A stretch of DNA of 64,000 nucleotides from Alcanivorax sp. REN37 (GCF_041102775.1 NZ_JBGCUO010000001.1:248001-312000), one strand, 5' to 3'. Positions 8,596 to 18,244 are shown, numbered from the stretch's first letter. A program made the numbers and translations. Notes: generated from the letters alone by a model not told the origin.

Positions 8596-9198
8596 TTAGA
8601 TTTTTTCGCGCAGGTTTTTCAGCTGCTGCAGCAGGCTGTCGAGGGCCAGTGCACGATGGCTGATGCGATTCTTTTCCTCTGCCGGCATCTGCGCCGCAGT
8701 GCAGTGGCGCAGCGGGTCGAAGAAGTGGGGGTCATAACCGAAGCCCCCGTCACCTTGCGGCGTCAGCAGAATCTCGCCTTCCCAGGCACCATGGGCAATC
8801 AGCGGCACCGGATCGTTGGCGTGACGCATGACGGCAATCACGGCGTGATAGCGGGCGGTAAGTGGGACGCCGGGCAAGGCCTGCAACTGCTCCACCAGCA
8901 GCGCATTGTTGCGTGCATCGGTGGCGCCAACCCCAGAAAAGCGGGCCGAGTAGATACCTGGCGCGCCCTGCAGCGCGTCCACTTCCAGTCCTGAATCGTC
9001 GCTGATGGCCGGCAGTCCGGTGTGGGCGGCGGCGTTGCGCGCCTTGATCAGGGCGTTCTCGACGAAGGTGAGGCCGGTTTCTTCGGCTTCCGGCACCCCC
9101 AATTCGCTCTGCGTCACCAGCTCGAAGCCGAGCGGCGCCAGCAGCGCTTCCAGTTCCACCAGTTTCTTTTGGTTGCCGGAGGCAAGCACCATTTTCAT
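8596..9198 (-). CDS. rdgB: dITP/XTP pyrophosphatase RdgB (non-canonical purine NTPase)
   Basis: Hydrolyses dITP, ITP and XTP to monophosphates, keeping deaminated purines out of DNA and RNA. The 200-residue product has the Ham1/RdgB hallmarks: the N-terminal SGNQKKLVELEALL substrate loop, the catalytic SDDSGLEVDAL motif with D67 and D68, the IYSARFSG motif, and GFGYDPHFF followed by KNRISHRALAL. It lies 16 bases after metW on the same strand, probably in one transcript with metX-metW, an order known from other gammaproteobacteria (metX-metW-rdgB-hemW). Confidence 0.96.
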   Translation of the reverse strand: MKMVLASGNQKKLVELEALLAPLGFELVTQSELGVPEAEETGLTFVENALIKARNAAAHTGLPAISDDSGLEVDALQGAPGIYSARFSGVGATDARNNALLVEQLQALPGVPLTARYHAVIAVMRHANDPVPLIAHGAWEGEILLTPQGDGGFGYDPHFFDPLRHCTAAQMPAEEKNRISHRALALDSLLQQLKNLREKI

Positions 9199-9214
9199 CG
9201 CGGGTTCCCGGGTG

Positions 9215-9808
9215 TCAGTGGGAGAGGCGGTAAAGCGCCAACTCGCCGAACAGGTTCGGCCACACTTGTGAGGGCCAGGTTTGTTGCAGGTCGTGGTTCA
9301 AGACTTTGCGTTCCTGAATGCGGTGGCCGTGCTCATGGCACAGCGCCTCGAAGTCGCGCACCGTGCACAGGTGGATGTTGGGGGTGTCGTACCATTGGTA
9401 CGGCAACCGCCGCGATACCGGCATGCGACCGCGCGCCAGCAGGTACTGGCGCACCCGCCAGTAACCAAAGTTGGGGAAGGTGACGATCGCTTCGCGACCG
9501 ACCCGCAGCATCTCCGCCAGCAGTCCGTCTGGGCGCTCCAGGGCTTGGATGGCCTGGGTCATGACCACGTAATCGAAACGCTGATCGGCAAAATTACCCA
9601 GCCCTTGGTCCAGATCTTGCTCGATCACGTTGACGCCGTTGTCGAGGCAGCGGGCGATGTTGTCCGGGTCGATTTCCAAACCGTAACCCTGGATGCCGCG
9701 GGCTTCCTTCAAATACGCCAGCAGGCTGCCGTCACCGCAGCCGAGATCGAGCACCCGGGCGCCTTGCGGGATCCATTCGGCCAGCAGGGCCAGATCAGGA
9801 CGTACCAT
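9215..9808 (-). CDS. metW: MetW, methionine biosynthesis methyltransferase-like partner of MetX
   Basis: 197-residue class-I SAM-methyltransferase fold protein of the MetW family, encoded with MetX and needed with it for homoserine acylation in some proteobacteria. The SAM-binding motif DLGCGDGSLLAYL is at about residues 20-33, followed by GLEIDPDNIARC and the FDYVVMTQAIQAL post-motif. Its start lies one base after the metX stop, so coupling is close. Confidence 0.94.
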   Translation of the reverse strand: MVRPDLALLAEWIPQGARVLDLGCGDGSLLAYLKEARGIQGYGLEIDPDNIARCLDNGVNVIEQDLDQGLGNFADQRFDYVVMTQAIQALERPDGLLAEMLRVGREAIVTFPNFGYWRVRQYLLARGRMPVSRRLPYQWYDTPNIHLCTVRDFEALCHEHGHRIQERKVLNHDLQQTWPSQVWPNLFGELALYRLSH

Positions 9809-9809
9809 C

Positions 9810-10961
9810 TCAGCACTCCTCCAGCTGGTCGGCCACGCGGCCCAAGTAGGCGCTCAACACCCGAAAATATTCCGGGATCTTGAGCAGGAAGGCGTCGTGC
9901 CCTTTATCTGTTTCCACCTCGGCGTAGCTGACATCACGACCGGCCGCCACCAGCGCGTTGACGATTTCGCGCGAGCGGTCCGGGGCAAAGCGCCAATCGG
10001 ACGTGAAGGACACCACCAGGAAACCGCAGCGGGCACGCTCCAGCGCTTGTTCCAGTGCGTTGTCGAACTCCCGCGCCGGATCGAAATAATCCAGCGCCTT
10101 GGTCATCAGCAGGTAGGTGTTGGCATCGAATGCGGTGGAGAAACGCTCACCCTGGTGGCGCAGATAGCTTTCCACCTGAAACTCAACGTCGAAGCCGTAG
10201 TGGAAGTGGCCGCTTTGCAGGTCACGGCCGAACTTCACTCGCATGGCGTCGTCGCTCAGATAAGTGATGTGGCCGACCATGCGCGCCAGAATCAGGCCCT
10301 GGCGTGGGTAGGTGCCCTGCTCGGTGTAGCGGCCGCCGTGGAAGTTGGGATCAGTGAGGATCGACTGCCGTGCCACCTCGTTGAAGGCGATGTTCTGTGC
10401 CGATAGTTTCGGTGCCGCCGCGATCACCAGCGCATGGGCGAGTCGGTCGGGGTAATCGATCGACCATTGCAGCGCTTGCATGCCGCCCATGCTGCCGCCG
10501 ATCACGGCGGCCCATTTCTGGATGCCGAGCCGGTCGGCCAGGCGCGCCTGGCTGCGCACCCAGTCTTTCACCGTCACCATCGGGAAATCCGGACCCCAAG
10601 GCTTGCCGGTATCCGGGTCGATGCTGGTGGGGCCGGTAGAACCGTGGCAGCCGCCGAGGTTGTTCAGCGCCACCACGAAGAAACGACGGGTATCGATCGG
10701 CTTGCCCGGACCGATACAGCTGTCCCACCAGCCCGGCCGTTTTTCGGCGGCGTCGTGGAAGCCAGCCGCATGATGATGGCCGGACAAGGCATGGCAGATC
10801 AGCACCGCGTTGCTGGCGTCTGCGTTGAGCGTGCCATAGGTCTCGTACATCAGCGTGTACTGCGGCAGCACACGGCGACATTCGAGTTCCAGCGGCTCGT
10901 CAAAATGCATCTGTTCGGGCCGCACCAGCCCGACGGAATCGGCAGCGAAAGTATGGGTCAT
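9810..10961 (-). CDS. metX: homoserine O-acyltransferase MetX
   Basis: Alpha/beta-hydrolase enzyme that acylates L-homoserine (acetyl or succinyl donor; not decidable by eye) as the first committed step to methionine. The 383-residue protein shows the oxyanion and HxGP-region residues [12 protein letters not shown], the nucleophile elbow [10 protein letters not shown], and the C-terminal catalytic Asp/His region ([16 protein letters not shown] and DKGHDAFL). The frame is open upstream to 11276, overlapping the next gene. ATG at 10961 ([12 protein letters not shown]) fits the family N-terminus, although no strong ribosome site precedes it. metW follows after one base. Confidence 0.94.
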   Translation of the reverse strand: MTHTFAADSVGLVRPEQMHFDEPLELECRRVLPQYTLMYETYGTLNADASNAVLICHALSGHHHAAGFHDAAEKRPGWWDSCIGPGKPIDTRRFFVVALNNLGGCHGSTGPTSIDPDTGKPWGPDFPMVTVKDWVRSQARLADRLGIQKWAAVIGGSMGGMQALQWSIDYPDRLAHALVIAAAPKLSAQNIAFNEVARQSILTDPNFHGGRYTEQGTYPRQGLILARMVGHITYLSDDAMRVKFGRDLQSGHFHYGFDVEFQVESYLRHQGERFSTAFDANTYLLMTKALDYFDPAREFDNALEQALERARCGFLVVSFTSDWRFAPDRSREIVNALVAAGRDVSYAEVETDKGHDAFLLKIPEYFRVLSAYLGRVADQLEEC

Positions 10962-11034
10962 CAGAACGACGGGAAGGCCTTGGTTGGGACGAACAGCCAG
11001 TCTATCAGGGTGCGGAAAAAGTGCACTCGGACTG

Positions 11035-11925
11035 TCAGGGTGCGGGCAGCGGTTGGCGCTCGGGGTAGTACCACAGCTCCGGCCGTTCCACCGGCATGGT
11101 CGGCAGCAGCGGATTGTCCAGCTGCAGCAGTTGGCGCTCGGCAGCGCGCGTAAGGGCGAACGCTTGCTGGTGTTCGGGGTAGTTGTAGAACAGCTCGTCG
11201 AAGCTGCCGTCGGCCAATGCCTGCTCCAGCCCGAGTTCGATCCGCTGCGCCAGCCGTTCGTCGCTGGGATCGACAAAGAAGTAGTTGGCGACGCGGAAGT
11301 ACAGCAGCAGCCGGTCTGCCACTTTCAGGTCCAGCTCGCGACGATGGTCGAGTTCCGCCCAAGCTTCCAGCATGCCGCGCGACAGGTAGTCGAAGCGACC
11401 CTGCTGCAGCATATAGAACAGCGCTTCGTAATTACCCACCGGCAGCGCTGGCAGTTGGTTGGCGTCGAAGATTTCCCGGTCCGGCCAGTCATGGCCGAGG
11501 CCGGCCAGCACGGTGCGCAGTGGTGTGAGGTCGTTGGCGGCCGCGAACCAAGGTGCGTCTTCGCTGCGTACCACCAGCAGCCGATAGCCGAGCAGTCCTT
11601 TATGGATCGGGATGCGGATCGGCCGTGCCATGGCTTCACGTTCGGCGGTGGTCATGGTCCACAGCACATCGAGGCTGCCGCCGGGGCGCAGCTCCATCAA
11701 CGCGCGGGTGGCGGTGGCGTGGTCAGGCGCCGGGGTCAGCTCGTAGTCGCCGAATTCATCGCTGCTTTTGTCCAACGCCAATTGCAGCAGCGCCAGTGGA
11801 TAGCTGTCACGTTGGTCCTGCGCGGACTCCATGGCGGGATAGCGTACTTCCTGGCGCGGCGGGCCGTCGTCGGCCCCTGCCACGCTGGCCAGCAGTACCC
11901 AGGACCACAGCAACCAACGTGGCAT
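11035..11925 (-). CDS. Orphan periplasmic substrate-binding-like protein (SBP family 3 type)
   Basis: 296 residues with a short signal peptide ([18 protein letters not shown]) and the general layout of a family-3 extracellular solute-binding protein: [54 protein letters not shown] and [19 protein letters not shown]. The classic amino-acid-binding signature is not evident, and there is no permease or ATPase next to it. It may be a sensor-type or moonlighting binding protein. It starts 8 bases after the thioesterase stop, suggesting one transcript. The ligand is unknown. Confidence 0.72.
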   Translation of the reverse strand: MPRWLLWSWVLLASVAGADDGPPRQEVRYPAMESAQDQRDSYPLALLQLALDKSSDEFGDYELTPAPDHATATRALMELRPGGSLDVLWTMTTAEREAMARPIRIPIHKGLLGYRLLVVRSEDAPWFAAANDLTPLRTVLAGLGHDWPDREIFDANQLPALPVGNYEALFYMLQQGRFDYLSRGMLEAWAELDHRRELDLKVADRLLLYFRVANYFFVDPSDERLAQRIELGLEQALADGSFDELFYNYPEHQQAFALTRAAERQLLQLDNPLLPTMPVERPELWYYPERQPLPAP

Positions 11926-11933
11926 GGCGGAGA

Positions 11934-12338
11934 TCAGACTGCTTGGCGGACGGCGCGGGTGCGGCCGTATTCGTCGATCGCCACGAACGTGAAGATGCCC
12001 TCGGTGACCTTGGCCGTCTCACCTTTGCTGCGGATCCACACTTCCACGCGGATGTTCATGGAGCTGCGGCCCACATCCAGCAATTCGGTGTAGCAGGACA
12101 CCACCGCACCGACCGGCACCGGGCGCAGGAACGCCATGGTGTCGATCGCCACCGTGGCAACCCGGCCAGGGGCGGTCTTGCGGGCGCAAATGGCGCCGGC
12201 GAGGTCCATTTGGGATACCAGCCAGCCACCGAAGATGTCGCCATTCCAGTTGGCGTCGGCGGGCATGGCGATGGTCTGCAGTGCCAGTTCGCCTTCCGGC
12301 GTCGGCTCTTCGTGATCGTCAGTCATTGTTATGCTCAT
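11934..12338 (-). CDS. YciA-type acyl-CoA thioesterase
   Basis: Hotdog-fold hydrolase of acyl-CoA thioesters, 134 residues, cytoplasmic. The hotdog signature GDIFGGWLVSQMD carries the catalytic Asp, and the C-terminal half has VDIAT-like and FLRPVPVGAVVSCY strands and VTEGIFTFVAID. Start options are ATG 12338 (MSITM), ATG 12326 (MTDDH) and an upstream ATG at 12368; none has a clear ribosome site, so the N-terminus is uncertain by a few residues. Divergent from the pstS promoter region. Confidence 0.88.
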   Translation of the reverse strand: MSITMTDDHEEPTPEGELALQTIAMPADANWNGDIFGGWLVSQMDLAGAICARKTAPGRVATVAIDTMAFLRPVPVGAVVSCYTELLDVGRSSMNIRVEVWIRSKGETAKVTEGIFTFVAIDEYGRTRAVRQAV

Positions 12339-12709
12339 CGTGCAAAGCGGGTGGGGGCGTGCGCCCAAGCCGCCAGTGTAACGCTGGCGCGCGCAGACTC
12401 AATGGTGGCGTGAAAGCAAACCGCTGTCACTGCAACCTTGGCCGTATCAGGTATGGCGGCTGTCACCGGGTTGTCACCGTTTATTGCGCCTTCTGTCACA
12501 TCAGTGTCACAAAGTGGTCTTAAAGTCGGCCGCGTGTGGGAGAGGGCTGTCCCAGGATCGCCACGGATTTGTCACACCGTTGACACAGTGGCTGCCGACA
12601 ATCTGCTCACCCTGGGCACAGGGCCCAACGGGGAATCGGCGCCGAGCGCGCCGCCGGATACACGGAAAGATGCCCTGACACACCGATTGCACAAATGAGG
12701 ACGAACACC
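12339..12709. other. Intergenic region between thioesterase gene and pstS (371 bases)
   Basis: No gene is supported here. The stretch holds the divergent thioesterase leader, the two Pho boxes and -10 of pstS (12460-12526), a further lone CTGTCAC at 12424-12430, and a roughly 175-base pstS leader that contains TGTCA/TGACA inverted halves at 12570-12574 and 12581-12585. Confidence 0.7.
12460..12526 (+). promoter_or_regulatory. PhoB-dependent promoter of pstS (two Pho boxes)
   Basis: Box 1, 12460-12477: CTGTCAC-CGGG-TTGTCAC. Box 2, 12493-12510: CTGTCAC-ATCA-GTGTCAC. Each is two 7-base half-sites with a 4-base spacer, as in the PhoB consensus. The boxes start 33 bases apart, three helical turns, so PhoB dimers would bind the same face. 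Ten bases after box 2 comes TAAAGT (12521-12526) as -10, the standard PhoB promoter geometry in which the box replaces -35. Confidence 0.9.
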
Positions 12710-13738
12710 ATGCGTTTGAATACCCGTCTTGGAGTGGCCCTCGCGGCCGTGAGCCTGACTGCCGTGGCGGCTCCGGCCATGGCCCGTGACACCATCCAGA
12801 TCGCCGGTTCCTCCACCGTACTGCCGTTCGCCAGCATCGTCGCCGAAGAGTTCGGCAACGCGTTCGCCCAGTTCAAGACCCCGGTGGTCGGCTCCGGTGG
12901 TTCCTCCGGCGGCCTGCGCCAGTTCTGCCAAGGTGTGGGTGCCAACACCATCGACATCGCCAACGCGTCCCGCCCGATCAAGTCCGGCGAAGTGGAAAGC
13001 TGCAACAAGGCCGGCGTGAAGCAGATCCTGGAAATCCAGGTGGGCTACGACGGCATCGTGTTTGCCTCCCGCGCTGACAAGGGCGCCTTCAAGCTGGAGC
13101 CGCGCCACGTATTCGCCGCTGCCGCTGCCAAGGTAGAGAAGGACGGCAAGCTGGTCGCCAACCCGTACACCCGTTGGAACCAGATCGACAGCAGCCTGCC
13201 GAACCAGGAAATCATCCTGGTGATCCCGGCCTCCAACCACGGCACCCGTGAAGTGTTCGAGGAAAAAGTGATCCTCGACGGCTGCACCAGCTTCGACACC
13301 TTCAAAGCGATGGACAAAGATGCGCAGGGCAAAGCTTGCCTGGGCATGCGCCAGGACGGCCGCGTGATCGAAATCGCCGGTGACTACACCGAAACCCTGG
13401 CTCGTCTGCAGGCCCAGTCCGATGCCGTCGGCGTATTCGGTCTGAGCTTCTACGAGCAGAACCGTGACCGCCTGCAAGTGGCCACCATGAACGGTGTGAC
13501 GCCGTCCCTGGAAACCATCGGCTCCGGTCAGTACCCGGTGTCCCGCCCGCTGTACTTCTACGTTAAGGGTGAGCACATCGGCGTGGTTCCGGGTGTCGAG
13601 CAGTATGTGGAATACTTCCTCAGCGACGCGGTGTCCGGTTTCGGCAGCCCGCTGGAAGAAGCAGGCTTGATCCCGATGAACGATCAGGAGCGCGCCAAAG
13701 TACTGGCCGACTTCAAAGCACGTAAAGCAGTGAAGTAA
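12710..13738 (+). CDS. pstS: phosphate ABC transporter substrate-binding protein PstS
   Basis: Periplasmic high-affinity phosphate-binding protein of the PstSCAB importer. 342 residues with a Sec signal peptide ending APAMA before RDTIQIAGSSTVLPF. The phosphate-binding motifs GSSTV, SGGSSGGLRQFC and NASRPIK are present. ATG at 12710 is preferred over ATG 12695 because GAGGA lies 7 bases before it. Transcription is PhoB-dependent from the promoter at 12460-12526. A hairpin follows the gene, so pstS message is probably more abundant than pstCAB. Confidence 0.96.
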   Translation: MRLNTRLGVALAAVSLTAVAAPAMARDTIQIAGSSTVLPFASIVAEEFGNAFAQFKTPVVGSGGSSGGLRQFCQGVGANTIDIANASRPIKSGEVESCNKAGVKQILEIQVGYDGIVFASRADKGAFKLEPRHVFAAAAAKVEKDGKLVANPYTRWNQIDSSLPNQEIILVIPASNHGTREVFEEKVILDGCTSFDTFKAMDKDAQGKACLGMRQDGRVIEIAGDYTETLARLQAQSDAVGVFGLSFYEQNRDRLQVATMNGVTPSLETIGSGQYPVSRPLYFYVKGEHIGVVPGVEQYVEYFLSDAVSGFGSPLEEAGLIPMNDQERAKVLADFKARKAVK

Positions 13739-13777
13739 CACGCTGTCCGGGTTGCCGCTTGATCCGGTAACCTGCCC

Positions 13778-13811
13778 GAGACCCCCGTACTGTATTCCAG
13801 GCGGGGGTCTC
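13778..13811 (+). terminator. Hairpin between pstS and pstC (attenuator or message-stabilising)
   Basis: A perfect 10-bp stem (GAGACCCCCG at 13778-13787, CGGGGGTCTC at 13802-13811) with a 14-base loop and no T-run. Its place, 39 bases after the pstS stop and 74 before pstC, suits partial termination or 3' end protection of an abundant pstS message. Confidence 0.6.
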
Positions 13812-13885
13812 TGGTCTGGATGCCCCGGTGGGTGTCTTGGGATTGATGACCTGCCCCGGCAGCGGCCGGAGCGACTGGAGTCAAG

Positions 13886-15259
13886 ATGAGTAACCTGATG
13901 CTAATCGTCATCGTGCTGGCCGTTATGGCGGTGGCGTACCAGCTGGGATTGACCCGCAGCCGCAAGGTCGCGCGCCAGCAGGGCCAGTCCCTGCATTCCC
14001 GGCCGGGGTATTACGGCATGTTGGTGGCGCTGTGGTGTGGTATCCCGGCGTTACTGGTATTTCTGCTTTGGGCCCTGCTCGAACCGATGGTGGTGCGGGC
14101 GTTGGTGGTCTCTGAATTGCCGCCGGACATCGCCGGCCTGTCCAGTCAACAACTGGACGTGGTGCTGCGCCGGCTCAACGACATGGCGTCCGGCTTCGGT
14201 GTCGCCGGCGAAGTGGCGCCCTGGGAGGCTGCCGCTGCCGAACACCTGGACCGCCTGCGCCGGATCGGTGACTTGGCGCGATTGGCAGTGATGGCGTCGT
14301 TGTTGTTGGTGGGCCTGGTCTGGGCTTGGCGCCGCATTGCGCCGCAACTGCGCGCCCGCAACCACGTTGAGCAAGTGGTGCACCTGCTGCTGGTGCTGTG
14401 CTCCGGGGTGGCGATCCTGACCACGGTCGGCATTGTGCTGTCGATGCTGGGTGAAGCGATGCGCTTCTTCAGCTTTGTCAGCCCGATGGACTTCTTCTTT
14501 GGTACTCAATGGAACCCACGCTTCAGCACCGTCGGCCACGGCGAGGGCGACTTCGGCCTGCTGCCGTTGCTGTGGGGCACGCTGATGGTCAGTGCCATCG
14601 CGCTGGCGGTGGCGGTGCCGATTGGCCTGATGACGGCGATCTACATGGCCGAGTACGCACCGAGTTGGTTGCGGGCGGTGGCCAAGCCGATCATCGAAGT
14701 GCTGGCCGGGATCCCCACCATTGTCTACGGCGTGTTCGCGCTGATGGTGGTGGGACCGTTCTTCCACAACGTCGGTGACCTGATTGGCGTCGAGATTCGC
14801 GCTACGTCGGCACTCACCGCCGGGGTGGTGATGGGCATTATGATCATCCCGTTTGTGTCGTCGCTGTCCGACGACATCATCACCCAGGTGCCGCAGTCAC
14901 TGCGTGACGGTTCGCTGGGGTTGGGCGCTACGCGCTCCGAGACCATCCGCCAAGTGGTGCTGCCGGCGGCGCTGCCGGGCATCGTTGGTGCCTTCCTGCT
15001 GGCGGCCAGCCGGGCGATTGGCGAAACCATGATTGTGGTGCTGGCGGCGGGTAACTCGCCGATCCTGCACGCCAACCCGCTGGAAGCGGTATCCACCGTG
15101 ACCATCACCATTGTTAATCAGCTCACTGGCGATACCGATTTCGCCAGTCCGCAGTCGCTGGTGGCATTTGCGCTAGGCCTGACGCTGTTCGTGATCACCC
15201 TGGCTCTGAACGTGGTGGCGCTCTACATCGTGCGTAAATACCGGGAGCAATACGACTGA
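13886..15259 (+). CDS. pstC: phosphate ABC transporter permease PstC (long form)
   Basis: Inner-membrane permease of PstSCAB, 457 residues, clearly longer than the roughly 320 of the E. coli protein. The extra length is an N-terminal part with two membrane segments separated by a soluble stretch (about residues 70-130). The C-terminal core has the BPD-transport signature with the EAA-type loop DGSLGLGATRSETIRQVVLPAALPG. ATG at 13886 follows GGAG. Its stop overlaps the pstA start (TGATG). Confidence 0.94.
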   Translation: MSNLMLIVIVLAVMAVAYQLGLTRSRKVARQQGQSLHSRPGYYGMLVALWCGIPALLVFLLWALLEPMVVRALVVSELPPDIAGLSSQQLDVVLRRLNDMASGFGVAGEVAPWEAAAAEHLDRLRRIGDLARLAVMASLLLVGLVWAWRRIAPQLRARNHVEQVVHLLLVLCSGVAILTTVGIVLSMLGEAMRFFSFVSPMDFFFGTQWNPRFSTVGHGEGDFGLLPLLWGTLMVSAIALAVAVPIGLMTAIYMAEYAPSWLRAVAKPIIEVLAGIPTIVYGVFALMVVGPFFHNVGDLIGVEIRATSALTAGVVMGIMIIPFVSSLSDDIITQVPQSLRDGSLGLGATRSETIRQVVLPAALPGIVGAFLLAASRAIGETMIVVLAAGNSPILHANPLEAVSTVTITIVNQLTGDTDFASPQSLVAFALGLTLFVITLALNVVALYIVRKYREQYD

Positions 15260-16623
15260 TGAACACACCCGAGATGCCGCACACCCCGAACAGTCGCGCC
15301 CTGCTGCAGGCGCGTATCGAGAAGAACCTGCGTCGCCGCCATGCCCGCGAGAAACTGTTCCGCGGCATGGGGCTGGCGGCGGTCACCGCCGGGCTGGCGT
15401 TCGTAGCGCTGCTGTTTGCCAGCATCCTGTCTAAGGGGCTGCCGGCATTCTGGCAATCGACGCTGGTGCTGGATGTCTATTTCGACCCGCAGGTGATTCA
15501 GATCGACCCGAAACCGACCCAACAGGCCGGCGAAAGCCCGTCCGAGTTCCGCGAGCGGGAACTGGCTTGGCAGGGGCAGCTGGCGATGGTGAATTGGAAC
15601 CGACTGCTGGAAGACAGCGTGATCGCGCTGGACCCGGATCTGGGCAGTCAGCGCCGCGACGTGCGCGCGCTGTTCACCAGCGCCGAGCGTTACACCCTGC
15701 GTGACCGCATCAAGGACGACCCCGACCTGATCGGCCAGACGGTGCCGATGAAGCTGCTCGCCGACGCCAATATCGATGTCTGGATCCGCGGCAATATCGA
15801 CCGTTCGCTGCCGGACAGCCAGCAGCAACTGCGGCCGGCGGTGCGCCAGTTGGCGGACCGCCTGCACGAAGAAGGCATCCTGCAGGTGCGCTTCAGCAAG
15901 GCGCTGTTCTTCAATACGGACTCGCGCAGTTCGCCGGCCTCCGCCGGTCTGGCCGGTGCCTTCATGGGCTCGCTGTACATGATGATGATCGTGATCTTCG
16001 TGGCGGTGCCGGTGGGCGTAGCCAGTGCGGTCTATCTGGAAGAGTTCGCGCCGCAAAACCGCTTCACTGACTTGGTGGAAGTGAACATCAACAACCTGGC
16101 GGCGGTACCGTCAATCGTGTTCGGCCTGCTCGGTGCGGCGATCTTCATCAACTGGTTCCACCTGCCATTGTCGGCGCCGCTGGTGGGCGGTCTGGTGCTG
16201 TCGCTGATGACGCTGCCGACGGTGATCATCGCTACCCGCGCTTCACTTAAGGCGGTGCCGCCGTCAATTCGGCAGGCGGCGTTGGCGTTGGGTGCTTCCA
16301 AGGTGCAGACGGTGTTCCACCAAGTGGTGCCGCTGGCGATTCCGGGCATCCTCACCGGTTCTATTATCGGTGTCGCCCAGGCGCTGGGGGAAACCGCGCC
16401 GCTGCTGCTGATCGGCATGAGTGCCTTTGTTGCCAACGTGCCGACTTCACCAATGGACCAATCTACGGCACTGCCGGTACAGGTGTTCCTGTGGCAGGGC
16501 AACGAGCTGCGCAACTTCTTTGAAGCGCGCACCTCGGCGGCGATCATCGTGCTGTTGGCGATGATGATCAGCCTCAACGGCCTGGCCATCTGGCTGCGCA
16601 AGAAATTCGAGACAAGGTGGTGA
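15259..16623 (+). CDS. pstA: phosphate ABC transporter permease PstA (long form)
   Basis: Second permease of the phosphate importer, 454 residues versus about 300 in E. coli. After a first membrane helix (about 37-55) there is a charged periplasmic insertion of some 170 residues before the canonical permease core. The core contains [12 protein letters not shown] and the EAA loop [26 protein letters not shown]. The long versions of PstC and PstA occur together, suggesting their periplasmic insertions meet. The start codon shares one base with the pstC stop. Confidence 0.94.
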   Translation: MNTPEMPHTPNSRALLQARIEKNLRRRHAREKLFRGMGLAAVTAGLAFVALLFASILSKGLPAFWQSTLVLDVYFDPQVIQIDPKPTQQAGESPSEFRERELAWQGQLAMVNWNRLLEDSVIALDPDLGSQRRDVRALFTSAERYTLRDRIKDDPDLIGQTVPMKLLADANIDVWIRGNIDRSLPDSQQQLRPAVRQLADRLHEEGILQVRFSKALFFNTDSRSSPASAGLAGAFMGSLYMMMIVIFVAVPVGVASAVYLEEFAPQNRFTDLVEVNINNLAAVPSIVFGLLGAAIFINWFHLPLSAPLVGGLVLSLMTLPTVIIATRASLKAVPPSIRQAALALGASKVQTVFHQVVPLAIPGILTGSIIGVAQALGETAPLLLIGMSAFVANVPTSPMDQSTALPVQVFLWQGNELRNFFEARTSAAIIVLLAMMISLNGLAIWLRKKFETRW

Positions 16624-16625
16624 AC

Positions 16626-17441
16626 ATGAAAGCTGTCGAAGCAACTGCGGCACCGACGCCGGCCGGCGTGGCCGCACCGCAACCGAAAGCCAAGATGAGC
16701 GCCCGCGACGTCAAGGTGTACTACGGCGACGTGCAAGCGATCAAAGGCATCGACCTGGAAATCCGCGAGCACGAAGTGATTGCCTTCATTGGCCCGTCTG
16801 GCTGCGGCAAATCCACCTTCCTGCGCACCCTCAACCGCATGAACGATACCGTTGAGGGCTGTCGCGTCGAAGGGCTGGTGACGCTGGATGGCCGCGACAT
16901 CTATGATCCGAGCTTGGACGTGGTGATGCTGCGTGCCCAGGTCGGCATGGTGTTCCAAAAGCCCAACCCGTTCCCGAAATCGATTTACGACAACGTGGCC
17001 TACGGCCCACGCCTGCACGGCCTCGCTCGCGGGCGCGGCGACCTCGACGACATCGTTGAGAGCAGCCTGCGCCGCGCGGGCCTGTGGGAAGAAGTGAAGG
17101 ACCGCTTGGACAAGCCCGGCACCGGTCTGTCCGGTGGTCAGCAGCAGCGCCTGTGCATTGCACGCGCCATTGCGGTGAGCCCGGAAGTGATCTTGATGGA
17201 CGAGCCGTGCTCGGCGCTGGATCCGATTGCCACCGCCAAGGTCGAGGAGCTGATTGACGAGCTGTCCAGCCAGTACAGCATCGCCATCGTCACCCACTCC
17301 ATGCAGCAGGCGGCACGGGTGTCTGATCGCACCGCATATTTCCACCTTGGCGAGCTGATCGAGGTCAACGACACTGAGACAGTGTTCACCCGGCCGGATC
17401 ATGAACTGACCGAGGCCTACATTACCGGCCGGTTCGGCTGA
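16626..17441 (+). CDS. pstB: phosphate ABC transporter ATPase PstB
   Basis: ATPase that powers PstCA, 271 residues. Walker [11 protein letters not shown]-loop [22 protein letters not shown] signature [14 protein letters not shown], Walker [14 protein letters not shown] and switch His [11 protein letters not shown] are all intact. The frame opens at a GTG (16617), but ATG at 16626 has AGGTGG 5 bases upstream. An Ala/Pro-rich N-terminal extension of about 25 residues precedes the domain. Confidence 0.97.
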   Translation: MKAVEATAAPTPAGVAAPQPKAKMSARDVKVYYGDVQAIKGIDLEIREHEVIAFIGPSGCGKSTFLRTLNRMNDTVEGCRVEGLVTLDGRDIYDPSLDVVMLRAQVGMVFQKPNPFPKSIYDNVAYGPRLHGLARGRGDLDDIVESSLRRAGLWEEVKDRLDKPGTGLSGGQQQRLCIARAIAVSPEVILMDEPCSALDPIATAKVEELIDELSSQYSIAIVTHSMQQAARVSDRTAYFHLGELIEVNDTETVFTRPDHELTEAYITGRFG

Positions 17442-17468
17442 GCCGAGCGGCGATACGAGGAGAACGCC

Positions 17469-18191
17469 ATGGATCGTTTCCACCTTGGGAAACACAGTTC
17501 CAGTCAGTTCAACGAAGAAATGGAGTCCATCCACACCAACCTGTTGGAGATGGGCGGGCTGGTGGAGCGCCAGGTTACGGACGCGCTGCAAGCGCTGCTG
17601 AATGCGGACACCGCGCTGGCCGACCAGGTGCTGGTCACCGAAGACCGCGTGGACGGTTTCGAGAAGAAGATCGACGAGGAAATCGCCCGCGTGCTGGCGC
17701 TGCGGGCGCCAGCGGCGTCCGACCTGCGCATGCTGATCGCGGTGTCCAAATGTGTATCCGACTTGGAGCGCATCGGTGACGAGTCCGCCAAAATCGCCTC
17801 CATGGCGCAGCAGTTGGCGCAGGAAGGCGAGTCGCCCAGCGGTTATGTGGAAGTGCGTCACATCGGCAACTACGTGCGCCGCATGTTGCACGAAGCGCTG
17901 GATGCATTTGCCCGCTTCGACGCCAACCGCGCGGTGGAAGTGGCGGCGGAAGATGCTCAGGTGGACATCGAATACCGCTCAGCGATGCGCTCGCTGGTGA
18001 CTTTCATGATGGAAGACCCGCGCTCCATTTCTCGGGTGCTGAACGTGATCTGGACGCTGCGTTCGCTGGAGCGCATCGGCGACCACGCGCGCAACATCTG
18101 CGAACAGCTGATCTACCTGGTGAAGGGCAAGGACGTGCGCCACTACACACTGGACCAGATCGAGCAGGAAGTGCGCGGCAGCAACAAGTGA
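17469..18191 (+). CDS. phoU: PhoU, phosphate signalling regulator
   Basis: 240-residue metal-binding helical protein that links PstSCAB activity to PhoR and keeps the Pho regulon off when phosphate is plentiful. The two PhoU three-helix repeats are visible with their metal-site patterns: DRVDGFEKKIDEE in the first, AEDAQVDIEYRSAM in the second. Each is followed by a DLERIGDESAKIA or SLERIGDHARNIC signature. A ribosome site GAGGAG precedes ATG 17469. Last gene of the pst cluster, followed by a strong terminator. Confidence 0.97.
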   Translation: MDRFHLGKHSSSQFNEEMESIHTNLLEMGGLVERQVTDALQALLNADTALADQVLVTEDRVDGFEKKIDEEIARVLALRAPAASDLRMLIAVSKCVSDLERIGDESAKIASMAQQLAQEGESPSGYVEVRHIGNYVRRMLHEALDAFARFDANRAVEVAAEDAQVDIEYRSAMRSLVTFMMEDPRSISRVLNVIWTLRSLERIGDHARNICEQLIYLVKGKDVRHYTLDQIEQEVRGSNK

Positions 18192-18200
18192 TGCCGACAG

Positions 18201-18236
18201 CACAAAAAAGCCCGCCATCCGGCGGGCTTTTTTGTG
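18201..18236. terminator. Bidirectional terminator between phoU and the GDT1-family gene
   Basis: A perfect 16-bp inverted repeat (core GCCCGCC-ATCC-GGCGGGC) flanked by six A on the left and six T on the right. It can end phoU transcription rightward and the convergent exporter gene leftward. Confidence 0.95.
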
Positions 18237-18244
18237 GGCGGCCG

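Noticed and set aside
11005-11045. 11-base direct repeat TCAGGGTGCGG with a 30-base period between metX and the binding-protein gene
   Set aside because: Short, only two copies, one overlapping the end of a gene; chance similarity is likely.
16032-17891. 619-codon minus-strand frame opposite pstA-pstB-phoU
   Set aside because: It spans three well-defined plus-strand genes with intact family motifs; composition is typical of an antisense shadow in GC-rich DNA.
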